DNA from: Pseudolabrys sp. | GTDB lineage: Bacteria; Pseudomonadota; Alphaproteobacteria; Rhizobiales; Xanthobacteraceae | Assembly (NCBI GenBank): GCA_017849615.1 | Contig: JAFIGS010000013.1 | Location: 62,001 to 126,000, forward strand | Direction: 5' to 3' | DNA length: 64,000 bases | Part shown: piece after piece, positions 43,890-53,219 of the stretch | Numbering within the stretch: the stretch's first letter is position 1 | How the letters are laid out: each line of letters starts with the position of its first letter | The notes under the pieces: model-generated | Databases searched by the model: none | Told to the model about the DNA's origin: nothing | The model's input: only the letters and a program-made list of their open reading frames with translations | Program-made: the position numbers and the translations under genes

Positions 43890-44636
43890 CTATTTCTTCC
43901 GGCTCAGAAACGCCATGAAAGCCGCCTGCGCCTCGGGCGACTTGAGGCGCGCCTTGAACGCCTCGGCCTCCTCGTCGATGCGTCTGACGATCTCGTCCAC
44001 CGAACCGCGCATCAGTCGCCGCGACATCAGCACGCCCTCGGCCGGCAGCGCGGCGATCCTGCCCGCGGCGGCGAGCGCCGCGCTATCGGCCTCGCCGGGT
44101 TCGACAACGGCGTTGACGATGCCCGCGTCCTTCGCCTCCGGCGCGCCGAGCGGCTGACCCATGACCAGCAGTGCGAAGGCGCGCGCATGGCCCATCAGCC
44201 GCGGCGCAACGAGGCTGGACCCCGCTTCCGGCACAAGGCCCAGACCGACGAAGGGCGTGGACAAACGCGCGGTGCTGCCCGCGACCACGTAGTCGCAATG
44301 CAGCAGCATGGTCGTGCCGACGCCAACGGCATTGCCATTCACCGCCGCCACCACCGGCTTCTCGCAGCGCACCAGCGCATAGAGGAAATCGAGGATCGGC
44401 TGGCCGAGGCCGCCGCCTTGCGCGGCCTTCATGAAGTCGCCGATGTCGTTGCCGGCGCAAAATACATCGGGGCCGCCGGCCATCATGATGCAGCGGACTC
44501 TGGCGTCGCTGGCTGCACCGGCCACCGCTTCCGCCATGGCCGAGTACATCGGCAGCGTCAGGGCATTTTTCTTGTCGAGACGGTTCATGCGAATGACGCG
44601 AACCGGCCCTTGATCATCAATGATGATGTCGGTCAT
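43890..44636 (-). CDS. Enoyl-CoA hydratase/isomerase (crotonase family)
   Basis: The 248-residue protein has the crotonase fold: VRVIRMNRLDKKNAL, the first oxyanion-hole region AGNDIGDFMKAAQ, GNAVGVGTTMLLHCDYVVA, and a glutamate in LGLVPEAGSSLVAP at the catalytic position. Specificity cannot be told; it could be a general beta-oxidation hydratase or a specialised one. An acyl-CoA ligase, TauE permease and PrpE lie within 7 kb, suggesting organic-acid catabolism in the neighbourhood. Confidence 0.9.
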   Translation of the reverse strand: MTDIIIDDQGPVRVIRMNRLDKKNALTLPMYSAMAEAVAGAASDARVRCIMMAGGPDVFCAGNDIGDFMKAAQGGGLGQPILDFLYALVRCEKPVVAAVNGNAVGVGTTMLLHCDYVVAGSTARLSTPFVGLGLVPEAGSSLVAPRLMGHARAFALLVMGQPLGAPEAKDAGIVNAVVEPGEADSAALAAAGRIAALPAEGVLMSRRLMRGSVDEIVRRIDEEAEAFKARLKSPEAQAAFMAFLSRKK

Positions 44637-44737
44637 TGGATATCTCCCTTACCTATCTTACCCGCTCGCTCGCAGGAGTTCCAATGCGCATCGACATGTC
44701 GCGGTGAGGTTGCCCCGCTACGTCAGCGGCGCGTCGG

Positions 44738-45472
44738 TCAGTCGACGATGTCCAGGGCTCGCGCGACGTGACGCGCGAGGCGGCCGAACTCCTCGTCGCT
44801 GGGCCGATGCGGGGAATCGAAGTGCGTCGAGAGCATGCCGTGGATGCTGCCGTCGCGGCCGATCAGCGGCGTCGACTGCACGGCGCGAAAGCCGGCCTCG
44901 TGGGCGACGGCCAGCATCGGCTTCCAGCCGCCGTCGGCCTCGACGTCTTCGACGACGATGCGTTTCTTCTCGCGCAGCGCGACGCCGCAGGCGCAGTCGT
45001 CTCCCGCCGACACCGCGCTGAAATAATCGAGGAAGGGGAGGTCGAAGCCTTTGTGAGCGGCGATGAACAGCGTTTGGCTGAACCGGTCGAACAGCTGGAC
45101 GTTGCCCATGCCGGCGCCGAGGTCGGACATCGCCCGGTCCAGAAGGCCACTGAAGTGCTCGGCCGTCGATGTGGTTCGCTCGTCGATCTGGATATGGACG
45201 CAACGCGTGCAGCCGAAATAGGTCGTCACGATGCGGTCATGGGGAGGACTGTAGCGGGTGCCTTGAGTCAGCAGGTGCACAGAGCCGCCGCATTTCTCGC
45301 ACCACCGGCTTGAGGAGCGTTGCTGTCGCGATGACGCGCTGCCTGCTGCGTCTATGCTCTTCTGTTCTTCGGCGAGCAGTCTGACGAGCGACCGCCGTCT
45401 GTCCTCACTGGTCTCGGATTCGAGCAGCTTGCGAAAGCGCCGGATGTTGAGGCTGACGACCGCTTTGTCCAT
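44738..45472 (-). CDS. GAF-domain sensor protein with a zinc-ribbon-like insert
   Basis: The 244-residue protein has three parts: an N-terminal helical region (FRKLLESETSEDRRRSLVRL), a cysteine-rich patch with WCEKCGG and FGCTRCV that could form a zinc ribbon, and a GAF domain from about residue 90 (GNVQLFDRFSQTLFIAAHKG to GMLSTHFDSPHRPSDEEFGR). The GAF domain contains CACGVAL. No output domain is attached, so it may be a free-standing sensor or an oxygen/redox-responsive regulator partner; this is inference. Confidence 0.82.
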   Translation of the reverse strand: MDKAVVSLNIRRFRKLLESETSEDRRRSLVRLLAEEQKSIDAAGSASSRQQRSSSRWCEKCGGSVHLLTQGTRYSPPHDRIVTTYFGCTRCVHIQIDERTTSTAEHFSGLLDRAMSDLGAGMGNVQLFDRFSQTLFIAAHKGFDLPFLDYFSAVSAGDDCACGVALREKKRIVVEDVEADGGWKPMLAVAHEAGFRAVQSTPLIGRDGSIHGMLSTHFDSPHRPSDEEFGRLARHVARALDIVD

Positions 45473-45684
45473 GTGCTGTCCCGTACATGATTGTTAACAT
45501 CCTTGGGTTGTGAATGCCAGTGTTGTATCCGGTGGCGCGCTACCGTCCCGCCATAGATGTGGCGAGCCGGAGCGTCCGACGGTTCCCGGTTTCGGCGAAG
45601 CTGCAACATCGCTAGTGTCGATACCGGGCTTGCGAGGCTGGACGCTGACGCAGCATGCGCGATGCCCGTTACAAGGAGATTGTG

Positions 45685-45954
45685 ATGCGACTTGCTGCGG
45701 TGTTTGTGCTTGTGACGTTTCTCGGCGGTTGCGCGCAATACGATGAGGCGCGGAACGCCAACCTGGAGACGGCGGGACGGCAACAGGTCGCGGCCGATGA
45801 GGCGAATTGCCGGTCCGCAGGCGAGCCAGGCACACCGGCTTATGAGGATTGCCGCAAACGCCTGGCGGAGCAGAACGCCCGCGGTGCGCGCGGCTACCAG
45901 CGCATGCTCAATGTCATGGAGAATGACAGGGGCGGGCGCCCGTTCGGGCAATAG
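45685..45954 (+). CDS. Small lipoprotein of unknown function
   Basis: ATG 45685, preceded by AAGGAG, gives 89 residues. MRLAAVFVLVTFLGGCAQYD contains a lipobox (LGGC), so the mature protein is probably anchored in a membrane through its cysteine. The remainder is charged with two further cysteines (NCRSAGEPGTPAYEDCRKRL), which may form a disulfide. No family is recognised. Confidence 0.8.
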   Translation: MRLAAVFVLVTFLGGCAQYDEARNANLETAGRQQVAADEANCRSAGEPGTPAYEDCRKRLAEQNARGARGYQRMLNVMENDRGGRPFGQ

Positions 45955-45980
45955 AGCCGGACGAAGCGGCTGGATGAAAC

Positions 45981-47609
45981 TCACAGTCCCTTCGTCATCT
46001 CCCGCAGCTTGAACTTCTGGATCTTCCCCGTGCTGGTCTTCGGAATTTCCGCGAAGACGATGTGGCGCGGCACCTTGTAGCCGGCGAGATGCTTCTTGCA
46101 CCACGCGGTGAGCTCCTCGGCGCTCGCCGTCGCGCCGGCCTTGAGCTCGATGAAAGCGCAGGGCGTCTCGCCCCATTTGTCGTCCTGCTTGGCGACGACC
46201 GCGACCGCCATCACCGCGGGGTGCTTGTACAGCGCGTCCTCGACTTCGATCGATGAGATGTTCTCGCCGCCGGAGATGATGATGTCCTTGGAGCGGTCCT
46301 TGAGCTGGATGTAACCGTCGGGATGCATGACGCCGAGATCGCCGGTGTGGAACCAGCCGCCGTCGAAGGCGGCGTCGGTCGATTTGCGGTTCTTGAGATA
46401 GCCCTTCATCACCACGTTGCCGCGCATCATCACTTCGCCCATTGTCGCGCCATCGCGCGGCACCGGCTGCATGGTCTCCGGATCCATGACATCGAGCGCC
46501 TCGAGCGCGCCGTAGCGCACGCCCTGGCGCGCCTTCTTCGCCGCCTGCTCATCGACGGGCAGCGCATCCCATTCGTCGTGCCAGTCATTGACCACCGCCG
46601 GGCCGTAGCATTCGGTGAGGCCATACAGATGCGTGACGTTGAAGCCGGCGTCCTTCATCGCCGCCAGCACCGCCTCGGGCGGCGGTGCGGCGGCGGTGAA
46701 GAATTCGACGACGTGCGGCAGCGGCTTCTTTTCGGCATCCGGCGCATTGAGCAAGGTCGCCATCACGATCGGCGCGCCGCACAGATGCGTCACCTTGTGG
46801 TTGGCAATGGCGTCGTACATCGCCGAAGCACGCACATAGCGCAGACAGACATGCGTGCCGGCAACGACCGAGATCGACCACGGGAAGCACCAGCCGTTGC
46901 AATGGAACATCGGCAAGGTCCACAGATAGACCGGATGCTTGCCCATCGCGCAGGTGACGATGTTGCCGACCGCGAGAAGATGCGCGCCGCGGTGATGATA
47001 CACCACGCCCTTCGGGTCGCCGGTGGTGCCGCTGGTATAGTTGAGCGCGATCGCGTCCCATTCGTCGTCGGGCATCGACCAGGCGAAATCCGGATCGCCC
47101 TGCGCGAGAAACTCCTCGTACCCCATGTCGCCGAGGCGCTCGCCGAGGCCGGAATATTCCGGATCGTCGTAGTCGATGATCAGCGGCTTCACTTTCGCCA
47201 GTGCCAGCGCTTCCTTGACCACCTTGGAATATTCGCGGTCGGTGATCAGCACCTTGGTATCGGCGTGATCGAGCGAGAAGGCGATGATGGCGGCGTCGAG
47301 CCGCGTGTTCAGCGTGTTGAGCACGGCCTGGCACATCGGCACGCCGTAATGGGCTTCCAGCATGGCCGGCGTGTTGGCGAGCATCGCGCTCACGGTGTCG
47401 CCGCGCCTGAGGCCGCGCTTGGCCAGCGCCGAGGCGAGCCGCCGCGAGCGCGCGTAAAAATCGGCGTAGCTCCGTCGAAGCGCGCCGTGGACGATGGCGG
47501 TGCGATCCGGGAATACGCTCGCCGCGCGCTCGAGGAAGCCGAGCGGTGTCAGCGGCTGGTGGTTGGCCGGGTTGCGGTCGAGATCGGTATCGTAAGGCGT
47601 TTTCGCCAT
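45981..47609 (-). CDS. Acyl-CoA ligase, DmdB-like (AMP-forming)
   Basis: The 542-residue ANL-superfamily enzyme has the AMP-binding loop NYTSGTTGDPKGVVYHHRGA, the motif YGLTECYGP, GWFHTGDLGVMHPDGY and the C-terminal catalytic lysine in PKTSTGKIQKFKLR. The sequence style (LPMFHCNGWCFPWSISVVAG, VVEFFTAAAPPPEAVL) is that of the medium-chain/3-methylmercaptopropionyl-CoA ligase group. It activates a carboxylic acid with ATP and CoA. The nearby crotonase and TauE permease fit sulfur-containing or short-chain acid use, but other acids are equally possible. Confidence 0.9.
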   Translation of the reverse strand: MAKTPYDTDLDRNPANHQPLTPLGFLERAASVFPDRTAIVHGALRRSYADFYARSRRLASALAKRGLRRGDTVSAMLANTPAMLEAHYGVPMCQAVLNTLNTRLDAAIIAFSLDHADTKVLITDREYSKVVKEALALAKVKPLIIDYDDPEYSGLGERLGDMGYEEFLAQGDPDFAWSMPDDEWDAIALNYTSGTTGDPKGVVYHHRGAHLLAVGNIVTCAMGKHPVYLWTLPMFHCNGWCFPWSISVVAGTHVCLRYVRASAMYDAIANHKVTHLCGAPIVMATLLNAPDAEKKPLPHVVEFFTAAAPPPEAVLAAMKDAGFNVTHLYGLTECYGPAVVNDWHDEWDALPVDEQAAKKARQGVRYGALEALDVMDPETMQPVPRDGATMGEVMMRGNVVMKGYLKNRKSTDAAFDGGWFHTGDLGVMHPDGYIQLKDRSKDIIISGGENISSIEVEDALYKHPAVMAVAVVAKQDDKWGETPCAFIELKAGATASAEELTAWCKKHLAGYKVPRHIVFAEIPKTSTGKIQKFKLREMTKGL

Positions 47610-47658
47610 CGGTCGTTTCCCCTCAATAGGAAGAGGTTACGGGGCCGCCGGGCCGCAA

Positions 47659-48450
47659 TCAAGGAAACCACAGCTCCATCACGCCCTCGCGGGTCAGCTC
47701 CATAGCCAGCAGCAGCATGACGACCATCATGATGCGGTAGAAGCGCTCCTGCGGCGTGACCTTGACCAGCCAGAAGCCGAGCCAGTTGGCGGCCATGGCC
47801 AGCGGCAACAGCACCAAAGAGGTGCCGAGACTCCTGGTCGAGAAATTGCCGAGCGCGAAATAGGGGATCACCTTGATGGCGTTGATCAGCGCGAAGGTAA
47901 TCGCCGTGGTGCCGACGAAGGTCATCTTCGGCAGGCGCAGCCGCAGCGCATACATCTGATAGGGCGGGCTGCCGGCCTGAGCGATGGTCGAGGTGAAGCC
48001 CGACAGCGCGCCCCAGAATACGCCGGCGCCGACGGCCGGCCGGCCCGGCTCGCGCGGTACCCGAAACAGGCCTATTACTGAATAGGCGACGAAAGCGATG
48101 GTGAAACCGCCGATCAGCAGGCGCACCGCGGCGTCGGAGATATACGAGGCCAGCCACCAGGCGACGCCGATGCCGATCAGCGAGCCGGATACGAAGATGG
48201 TGACGATGCGTCCGCTCCAGTCCCTGCGATAGACCCACACGGCGTTGGCGTCCTGCACCAGCATGATCGGCAGCAGGATGGCGGCGGCTTCCAGCGGCGG
48301 CATGATGATCGCCAGCAGCGGCGTCGCGATCTGCCCCAGGCCGGCGAAGCCGCCTTTCGACAGGCCGAGTGTGATCACCGCCGGTATGGCAAGCGCGTAG
48401 AACAGGGGATCGGTGATGATGGTCACGGCGTCGCTTTCAACCGCCGTCAT
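47659..48450 (-). CDS. TauE/SafE family sulfite/organosulfonate-type permease
   Basis: The protein has about eight membrane helices with the family pattern LSKGGFAGLGQIATPLLAII early and GALSGFTSTIAQAGSPPYQM in the second half, a pseudo-twofold repeat. ATG 48450 gives 263 residues; GTG 48426 is an alternative, and the frame's upstream ATG (48492) lies inside a palindromic repeat and is rejected. TauE proteins export sulfite, sulfoacetate or similar anions from the cytoplasm. The substrate is unknown. The gene is downstream of nothing on its strand, with a dispersed repeat abutting its start. Confidence 0.87.
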   Translation of the reverse strand: MTAVESDAVTIITDPLFYALAIPAVITLGLSKGGFAGLGQIATPLLAIIMPPLEAAAILLPIMLVQDANAVWVYRRDWSGRIVTIFVSGSLIGIGVAWWLASYISDAAVRLLIGGFTIAFVAYSVIGLFRVPREPGRPAVGAGVFWGALSGFTSTIAQAGSPPYQMYALRLRLPKMTFVGTTAITFALINAIKVIPYFALGNFSTRSLGTSLVLLPLAMAANWLGFWLVKVTPQERFYRIMMVVMLLLAMELTREGVMELWFP

Positions 48451-48549
48451 TCCGGGACGCGAGCGCAGCTCGCGGGCCCGGAATCCATACACCGCAGCGC
48501 CGGGGATATGGATTCCGGGCTCGCGGCCTTCAGCCGCGCCCCGGAATGA
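48449..48549. repeat. Tandem palindromic repeats (ATTCCGGG…CCCGGAAT)
   Basis: ATTCCGGG (48449-48456) pairs with CCCGGAAT (48477-48484) enclosing GCGAGCGCAGCTCGC; a second unit follows, ATTCCGGG (48512-48519) with CCGGAAT (48541-48547) around GCGGCCTTCAGCCGCG. Both belong to the dispersed element type whose ends read ATTCCGG. They lie immediately upstream of the TauE-like gene. Confidence 0.8.
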
Positions 48550-48650
48550 CCGCTAGATCGTGCATTTCCTACGCAATCAACCGGATATCCGCCAGCCTTG
48601 TTTCAGCATACCCGGCGGGACACAATCGAGGGCAAGGTCGACTGTCGTCG

Positions 48651-48750
48651 TCATCCTGAGGAGGCGCGGAACGCGCCGTCTCGAAGGATGAGGCGAAGTC
48701 CGGGCCTCACCCTTCGGGACGCGCCTGGCGGCGCGCCTCAGGGTGAGGAT
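48651..48750. repeat. Palindromic intergenic repeat (CGTCATCCTGAGG type)
   Basis: CGTCATCCTGAGGAGGCGCG opens the element, with GGCGCG/CGCGCC and a second arm ending CTCAGGGTGAGGA; an inner CCTGGCGGCGCG segment is complementary to earlier GC-rich parts. The ends (CATCCTGAGG and CCTCAGGGTGAGG) are the classic arms of a dispersed Bradyrhizobium-type repeat. Together with the preceding repeat it fills the ~320-base gap 48451-48770; only a prpE promoter remains to be placed there. Confidence 0.8.
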
Positions 48751-48770
48751 TAGAGAGAGGGGAAACCGCC

Positions 48771-50693
48771 ATGGACGCTGCCACCAGCCGCTATCACCAG
48801 ACCTATGCCCAGTGGCGTACCGATCCGGAAGGCTTCTGGCGTGAGGCCGCCGAGGCGATCGACTGGATCGAAAAGCCCAAGACCGTGTTCGACGGCGTGC
48901 AGGGCGTCTATGGTCGCTGGTTCCCCGATGGCGTGTGCAACACCTGCTACAACGCGCTCGACCGCCAGGTCGAAGCCGGACGCGGCCAGCAGGCAGCGCT
49001 GATCTACGATTCGCCCGTCACCGGCCAGAAGATCACCTACACCTATGGACGCATGCTGTCCGAGGTGCAGATCCTCGGCGCCATCCTCACCGATTTCGGC
49101 ATCCGCAAGGGCGATACCGTCATCATCTATATGCCGATGGTGCCGGAAGCGGTATTCGCCATGCTCGCCTGCGCGCGCATCGGCGCGGTGCATTCGGTGG
49201 TGTTCGGCGGCTTCGCGCCGAAGGAGCTCGCCACCCGCATTGACGATTGCAAGCCCAGGCTGATCCTGTCGGCGAGCTGCGGCATCGAGGGCCAGCGCGT
49301 CGTCGCCTACAAGCCGTTGCTCGACGAGGCGATCAATCTCGCCACGCACAAGCCGGAAAACTGCATGATCCTGCAGCGCGCGCAATGCGAGGCGCGGCTC
49401 ACCGAGGGCCGTGATCACGACTGGCGCAAGACCTGGGAGAATGCCGTCCATTACGCCAAGACGTCGGACTGCGTGCCGGTAAAGGCGACCGACCCGCTCT
49501 ACATTCTCTACACCTCGGGCACGACCGGCATCCCCAAGGGCGTGGTGCGCGACAATGGCGGCCACATGGTCGCGCTGAAATGGTCGATGAAGAATCTCTA
49601 CGGCATCGACGCCGGCGAAGTGTGGTGGTGCGCCTCCGATATCGGCTGGGTGGTCGGGCACTCATATATCGTCTATGCGCCGCTCCTCCATGGCGCGACG
49701 TCGATCATGTATGAAGGCAAGCCGGTCGGCACGCCGGATGCCGGCGCCTTCTGGCGCGTCATCTCGGACCACAACGCCGTGGCCTTGTTCACCGCGCCGA
49801 CCGCCTTTCGCGCCATCCGCAAGGAAGACCCGGACGCCAAGCTGCTCAAGCAGCACGAACTCAAGAAATTCCGAACGCTCTTTCTCGCCGGCGAGCGCGC
49901 CGATCCGCCGACCATCGAATGGGCGGAGGAGGTGCTTGGCGTGCCGGTGGTCGATCACTGGTGGCAGACGGAGACCGGCTGGTGCATCGCCGGCAATCCC
50001 GTCGGCCTCGGCCTGCTGCCGGTCAAGCACGGCTCGGCCACGGTGCCGATGCCGGGCTATCAGGTCGATGTGGTGGACGAGGCCTGCAAGCCGGTCGCGC
50101 CGAACAAGATCGGCTCCATCGTCATCAAGCTGCCGATGCCGCCCGGCGCTTTCCCGACCTTGTGGCAGAACGACGAGCGTTTCCGCGAGGCCTACCTCGC
50201 GGAATTCCCCGGCTACTACAAGACGGCCGACGCCGGCTACAAGGACGACGACGGCTATGTCTTCGTCATGGGCCGCACCGACGACATCATCAATGTCGCC
50301 GGCCACCGGCTTTCGACCGGCGGCATGGAGGAGGGGCTGGCCTCGCACAAGGATGTCGCCGAGTGCGCCGTGCTCGGCGTGCGCGATCAGTTGAAGGGCG
50401 AGGTGCCGTGCGGCTTCATCGTGCTCAAGGCCGGCGTCGATCGCGACCCGGCGGCGATCGAGAAGGAGATCGTGCAGCTCGTTCGCGACCGCATCGGCCC
50501 GGTGGCGGCGTTCAAGCTGGTGGTCACCGTGCAGCGCCTGCCCAAGACGCGTTCGGGCAAGATCTTGCGCGGTACCATGAAGAAGATCGCCGATGGCGAC
50601 GAATGGTCGATGCCCGCGACCATCGACGACCCCGCCGTGCTCGGCGAAATTGGCGACGCGCTGAAGGGGCACGGGGTGGGCAACGGCGGCTAG
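48771..50693 (+). CDS. prpE: Propionyl-CoA synthetase
   Basis: The 640-residue AMP-forming ligase begins with the ACS-type N-terminal extension (YAQWRTDPEGFWREAAEAID). It shows PrpE wording throughout: GVCNTCYNALDRQVEAGRG, VHSVVFGGFAPKELATRIDD, SASCGIEGQRVVAYKPLLDE, the AMP loop YTSGTTGIPKGVVRDNGGH, DHWWQTETGW and the acylatable lysine region KTRSGKILRGTMKKI. It forms propionyl-CoA from propionate, ATP and CoA. It is monocistronic and divergent from the TauE gene across repeat sequences. Acetate may be a secondary substrate. Confidence 0.93.
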   Translation: MDAATSRYHQTYAQWRTDPEGFWREAAEAIDWIEKPKTVFDGVQGVYGRWFPDGVCNTCYNALDRQVEAGRGQQAALIYDSPVTGQKITYTYGRMLSEVQILGAILTDFGIRKGDTVIIYMPMVPEAVFAMLACARIGAVHSVVFGGFAPKELATRIDDCKPRLILSASCGIEGQRVVAYKPLLDEAINLATHKPENCMILQRAQCEARLTEGRDHDWRKTWENAVHYAKTSDCVPVKATDPLYILYTSGTTGIPKGVVRDNGGHMVALKWSMKNLYGIDAGEVWWCASDIGWVVGHSYIVYAPLLHGATSIMYEGKPVGTPDAGAFWRVISDHNAVALFTAPTAFRAIRKEDPDAKLLKQHELKKFRTLFLAGERADPPTIEWAEEVLGVPVVDHWWQTETGWCIAGNPVGLGLLPVKHGSATVPMPGYQVDVVDEACKPVAPNKIGSIVIKLPMPPGAFPTLWQNDERFREAYLAEFPGYYKTADAGYKDDDGYVFVMGRTDDIINVAGHRLSTGGMEEGLASHKDVAECAVLGVRDQLKGEVPCGFIVLKAGVDRDPAAIEKEIVQLVRDRIGPVAAFKLVVTVQRLPKTRSGKILRGTMKKIADGDEWSMPATIDDPAVLGEIGDALKGHGVGNGG

Positions 50694-50951
50694 GCGCAAC
50701 GAGCCGCGATAACCGCGTCACGGCTGCGGAGCCTTGCGCAAAAACGCCAGGGTGATCCTTCGGTCCAACACCCGGTGCGGTCGTGCCCGGTTTGGCGCGA
50801 CGCAGTTTTTTGTCGCGAAAGTAAAGAGGCGAAACCGCTCTTTAACAAACCGGATTATATGCTCGCATTGCAAATCGTGAATATATCCGGATACCGCAAC
50901 GGTCGCGGACGCACGCGCCAGTCTTCGGCAGCCCCAGAAAGGAATAACGCC

Positions 50952-52658
50952 ATGACCTTTGGTCTGCGCGCGCAACTCTACGCGATCGTCGGCGCCGTTA
51001 TTGCAGGTCTGGTCGTGTTCGCGCTCGCCAGCATTGGTAAGCAGCAAGGCGCGCTGAGCGAGGTTCGTACGCAGTCGCTGCGCGAATTGGACGACGTCGC
51101 CTACGGCATCGTCGCGCAACAGTTCGAGCGGGCGAAGTCCGGCGTTGTCAGCGAAACGGTGGCCAAAGCCGAAGCGGCGCGCCGGGTCGGCGAACTGCGT
51201 TACAAGGGCGACAACTACTTCTGGATCAACGATCTGCATCCGAACATGGTCATGCATCCGGTGCGTCCCGATCTGAATGGCAAGGACGTCAGTGACCTTA
51301 AGGACTCGAACGGCATGGCGCTGTTTGTTGAGTTCGCCAATGTCGCGCGCAACGGCGGCGGCACGGTGAACTATCTCTGGCCGCGGCCCGGTTCCGACAA
51401 GCCGGTCAGCAAGAGCTCCTATGTGCAACTGTTCGCGCCGTGGGGTTGGGTGCTTGGCACCGGCGTCTATGTCGACGATATCGAAGCGATGGAATCCGGA
51501 TTTCGCCTGCAAACCGCCGGTATCGGTCTTCTCATCGCGTTATGCGTCGGCGTCTTTGCCTGGTTCATGGCGCGAAGCCTCGGCAGGCGAATGGTGTCGC
51601 TGATGGCGGTCATTCGCGCCCAGGCCGCGGGCGACCTCTCGGCCATGTCGTACGATACCAAACGCACCGACGAGATCGGCGCCATTGCCCGCAGCGTCAA
51701 TGAAATGGCAGCGCGGCTCCGCGAGACGATCGCCGCCATCGCCGCTGCAACGCGTGAGTTCGGCAATGCGTCGTCCGAAATCGCCGCCGGCACCACCGAT
51801 CTGTCCGAACGTACTGAGGACCAGGCCGCCAGCCTCGAAGAAACGTCGGCGTCGATGGAGGAGATCTCCGCCACCATCCGGCAGAACTCAGCTTATGCGC
51901 ATACAGCCAACAAATCGGCAGCGGAAGCCCGTTCGGTCGCCGAGCGCGGCGGTGAAGTGGCGCGCCAAGCCGTGACCGCGATGGCCAAGATCGAGGATTC
52001 GTCGCGCAAGATTTCCGATATCATCGGCATCATCGATGAAATTTCGCGACAAACCAATCTGCTGGCCCTGAACGCCGCGGTGGAAGCGGCGCGCGCCGGC
52101 GAAGCCGGCCGTGGCTTTGCCGTGGTCGCCGCGGAGGTCCGCAGCCTCGCGCAGCGTTCGTCGCAGGCCGCCAGGGACATCAAGGAACTGATCACGAACT
52201 CATCGGGTCAGGTGCAGGAAGGCGTCGAACTGGTCAATCGCGCCGGTGTCTCACTTGGCGAGATTATCGCCGCGATGAAGAACGTCACCGACGCGGTCGC
52301 CGATATCGCCAACGCCAGCACCGAGCAGGCGGGCGGCGTCGAACAGATTGGCAAGGCGTTGACGCAGCTTGACGCCGCCACGCAACAGAATTCTGCGCTG
52401 GTCGAAGAAAACGCCGCGACCGCCAAGGCGCTTGAGGACCAGGTCAAATCGATCGATCAGCACATTGCCTATTTCAAGTTCGGCGGTGACGCGGCGCCGG
52501 CTGAGGCGAAGACGCCGCGCCACGCCCATTCGCATGGCACCGGCAGGCCGTCTTCCTCCAGACCGTCGATGTGGAAACGAACGGCATCTCGGACTTCCGT
52601 TTCGACGATCGCGACGGTTTCGCCCGTCGCGACGCAGCCGGGAAGGTCCGGCACATAA
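50952..52658 (+). CDS. Methyl-accepting chemotaxis protein with single-Cache sensor; C-terminal tail replaced by antisense toxin-antitoxin sequence
   Basis: ATG 50952 after GAAAGGAA gives 568 residues. Order: membrane helix near residues 10-30; periplasmic sCache_2 domain about 35-185 ([20 protein letters not shown], then [20 protein letters not shown]); second helix about 195-212; HAMP; and a signalling domain with hairpin tip [20 protein letters not shown] and [20 protein letters not shown]. All core elements are intact. The natural end should lie soon after residue 525; instead residues ~529-568 (Ser/Thr/Arg-rich) are the complement of a HicB-like gene on the other strand. The receptor therefore gained a random tail through a rearrangement, which may alter interactions but should leave signalling intact. 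Confidence 0.9.
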   Translation: MTFGLRAQLYAIVGAVIAGLVVFALASIGKQQGALSEVRTQSLRELDDVAYGIVAQQFERAKSGVVSETVAKAEAARRVGELRYKGDNYFWINDLHPNMVMHPVRPDLNGKDVSDLKDSNGMALFVEFANVARNGGGTVNYLWPRPGSDKPVSKSSYVQLFAPWGWVLGTGVYVDDIEAMESGFRLQTAGIGLLIALCVGVFAWFMARSLGRRMVSLMAVIRAQAAGDLSAMSYDTKRTDEIGAIARSVNEMAARLRETIAAIAAATREFGNASSEIAAGTTDLSERTEDQAASLEETSASMEEISATIRQNSAYAHTANKSAAEARSVAERGGEVARQAVTAMAKIEDSSRKISDIIGIIDEISRQTNLLALNAAVEAARAGEAGRGFAVVAAEVRSLAQRSSQAARDIKELITNSSGQVQEGVELVNRAGVSLGEIIAAMKNVTDAVADIANASTEQAGGVEQIGKALTQLDAATQQNSALVEENAATAKALEDQVKSIDQHIAYFKFGGDAAPAEAKTPRHAHSHGTGRPSSSRPSMWKRTASRTSVSTIATVSPVATQPGRSGT

Positions 52659-52966
52659 GCCGAATAATTTCCATCGGATTTTTCGATGGCAAGCACCGCG
52701 CGGCTCCCCTTGAGCCTACTTGCCTGGGGATGGGACCGCTTGATGTCCTCAGGCGTCCGCCATTGCGCGGCACTGGCGATTTCCAGCCAGACGTCGAACT
52801 GCGCCCGCGCCGCCGCCAGGCCTTTATGGCCAGCGCGGGCATGAATTCCAAAAATGGAAATGGCATGTACCGGTTGAGGTATAGAAATAAGTCCTAATTC
52901 TGGGGCGAGCCACCATTTGACATCGCCCCACGCGCCCGCGCACATACGCGCAACAATTTTCGTCAT
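52469..52966 (-). pseudogene. Chimeric remnant of HigB toxin fused to HicB-like antitoxin
   Basis: The 165-codon minus-strand frame contains two unrelated TA parts. Residues ~33-88 read like HigB mRNA interferase N-terminal half (GHKGLAAARAQFDVWLEIAS, then AAQWRTPEDIKRSHPQAS). Residues ~90-145 read like HicB ([20 protein letters not shown], then [20 protein letters not shown], then [14 protein letters not shown]). The HigB catalytic C-terminus and the HicB DNA-binding end are absent. The final ~20 residues are the antisense of the chemoreceptor. HigB's normal start Met is missing (VHAIS). It is most simply a deletion fusion of two TA loci, not a functional system. Confidence 0.7.
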
Positions 52967-52990
52967 GCATTTGGCAACAAGGGTTCAGCC

Positions 52991-53209
52991 ATGGACATCG
53001 TCGTCAAGGATTCGAACGGCACGCAGCTCACCGAGGGCGATACCGTCACCGTCATCAAGGACCTGAAGCTCAAGGGCTCGTCCACTGTCATCAAGCGCGG
53101 TACGGTGATCAAGAACATCCGATTCAACGGCAATGAAGACGAGATCGAGGGCCGCACCGACAAGGTGAAGGGCCTGGTGTTGCGCACCGAGTTCTTGCGC
53201 AAGTCCTGA
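52991..53209 (+). CDS. PhnA/YjdM C-terminal-domain protein
   Basis: The 72-residue protein is a stand-alone PhnA domain: VVKDSNGTQLTEGDTVTVIK, DLKLKGSSTVIKRGTVIKNI and RFNGNEDEIEGRTDKVKGLV, an SH3-like barrel. The N-terminal zinc ribbon of full-length YjdM is absent, which is common for the short form in alphaproteobacteria. Despite the historic link to phosphonate use, no biochemical role is established. It follows the toxin-antitoxin remnant and converges on trcR. Confidence 0.9.
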   Translation: MDIVVKDSNGTQLTEGDTVTVIKDLKLKGSSTVIKRGTVIKNIRFNGNEDEIEGRTDKVKGLVLRTEFLRKS

Positions 53210-53219
53210 GGGTCCAAAC

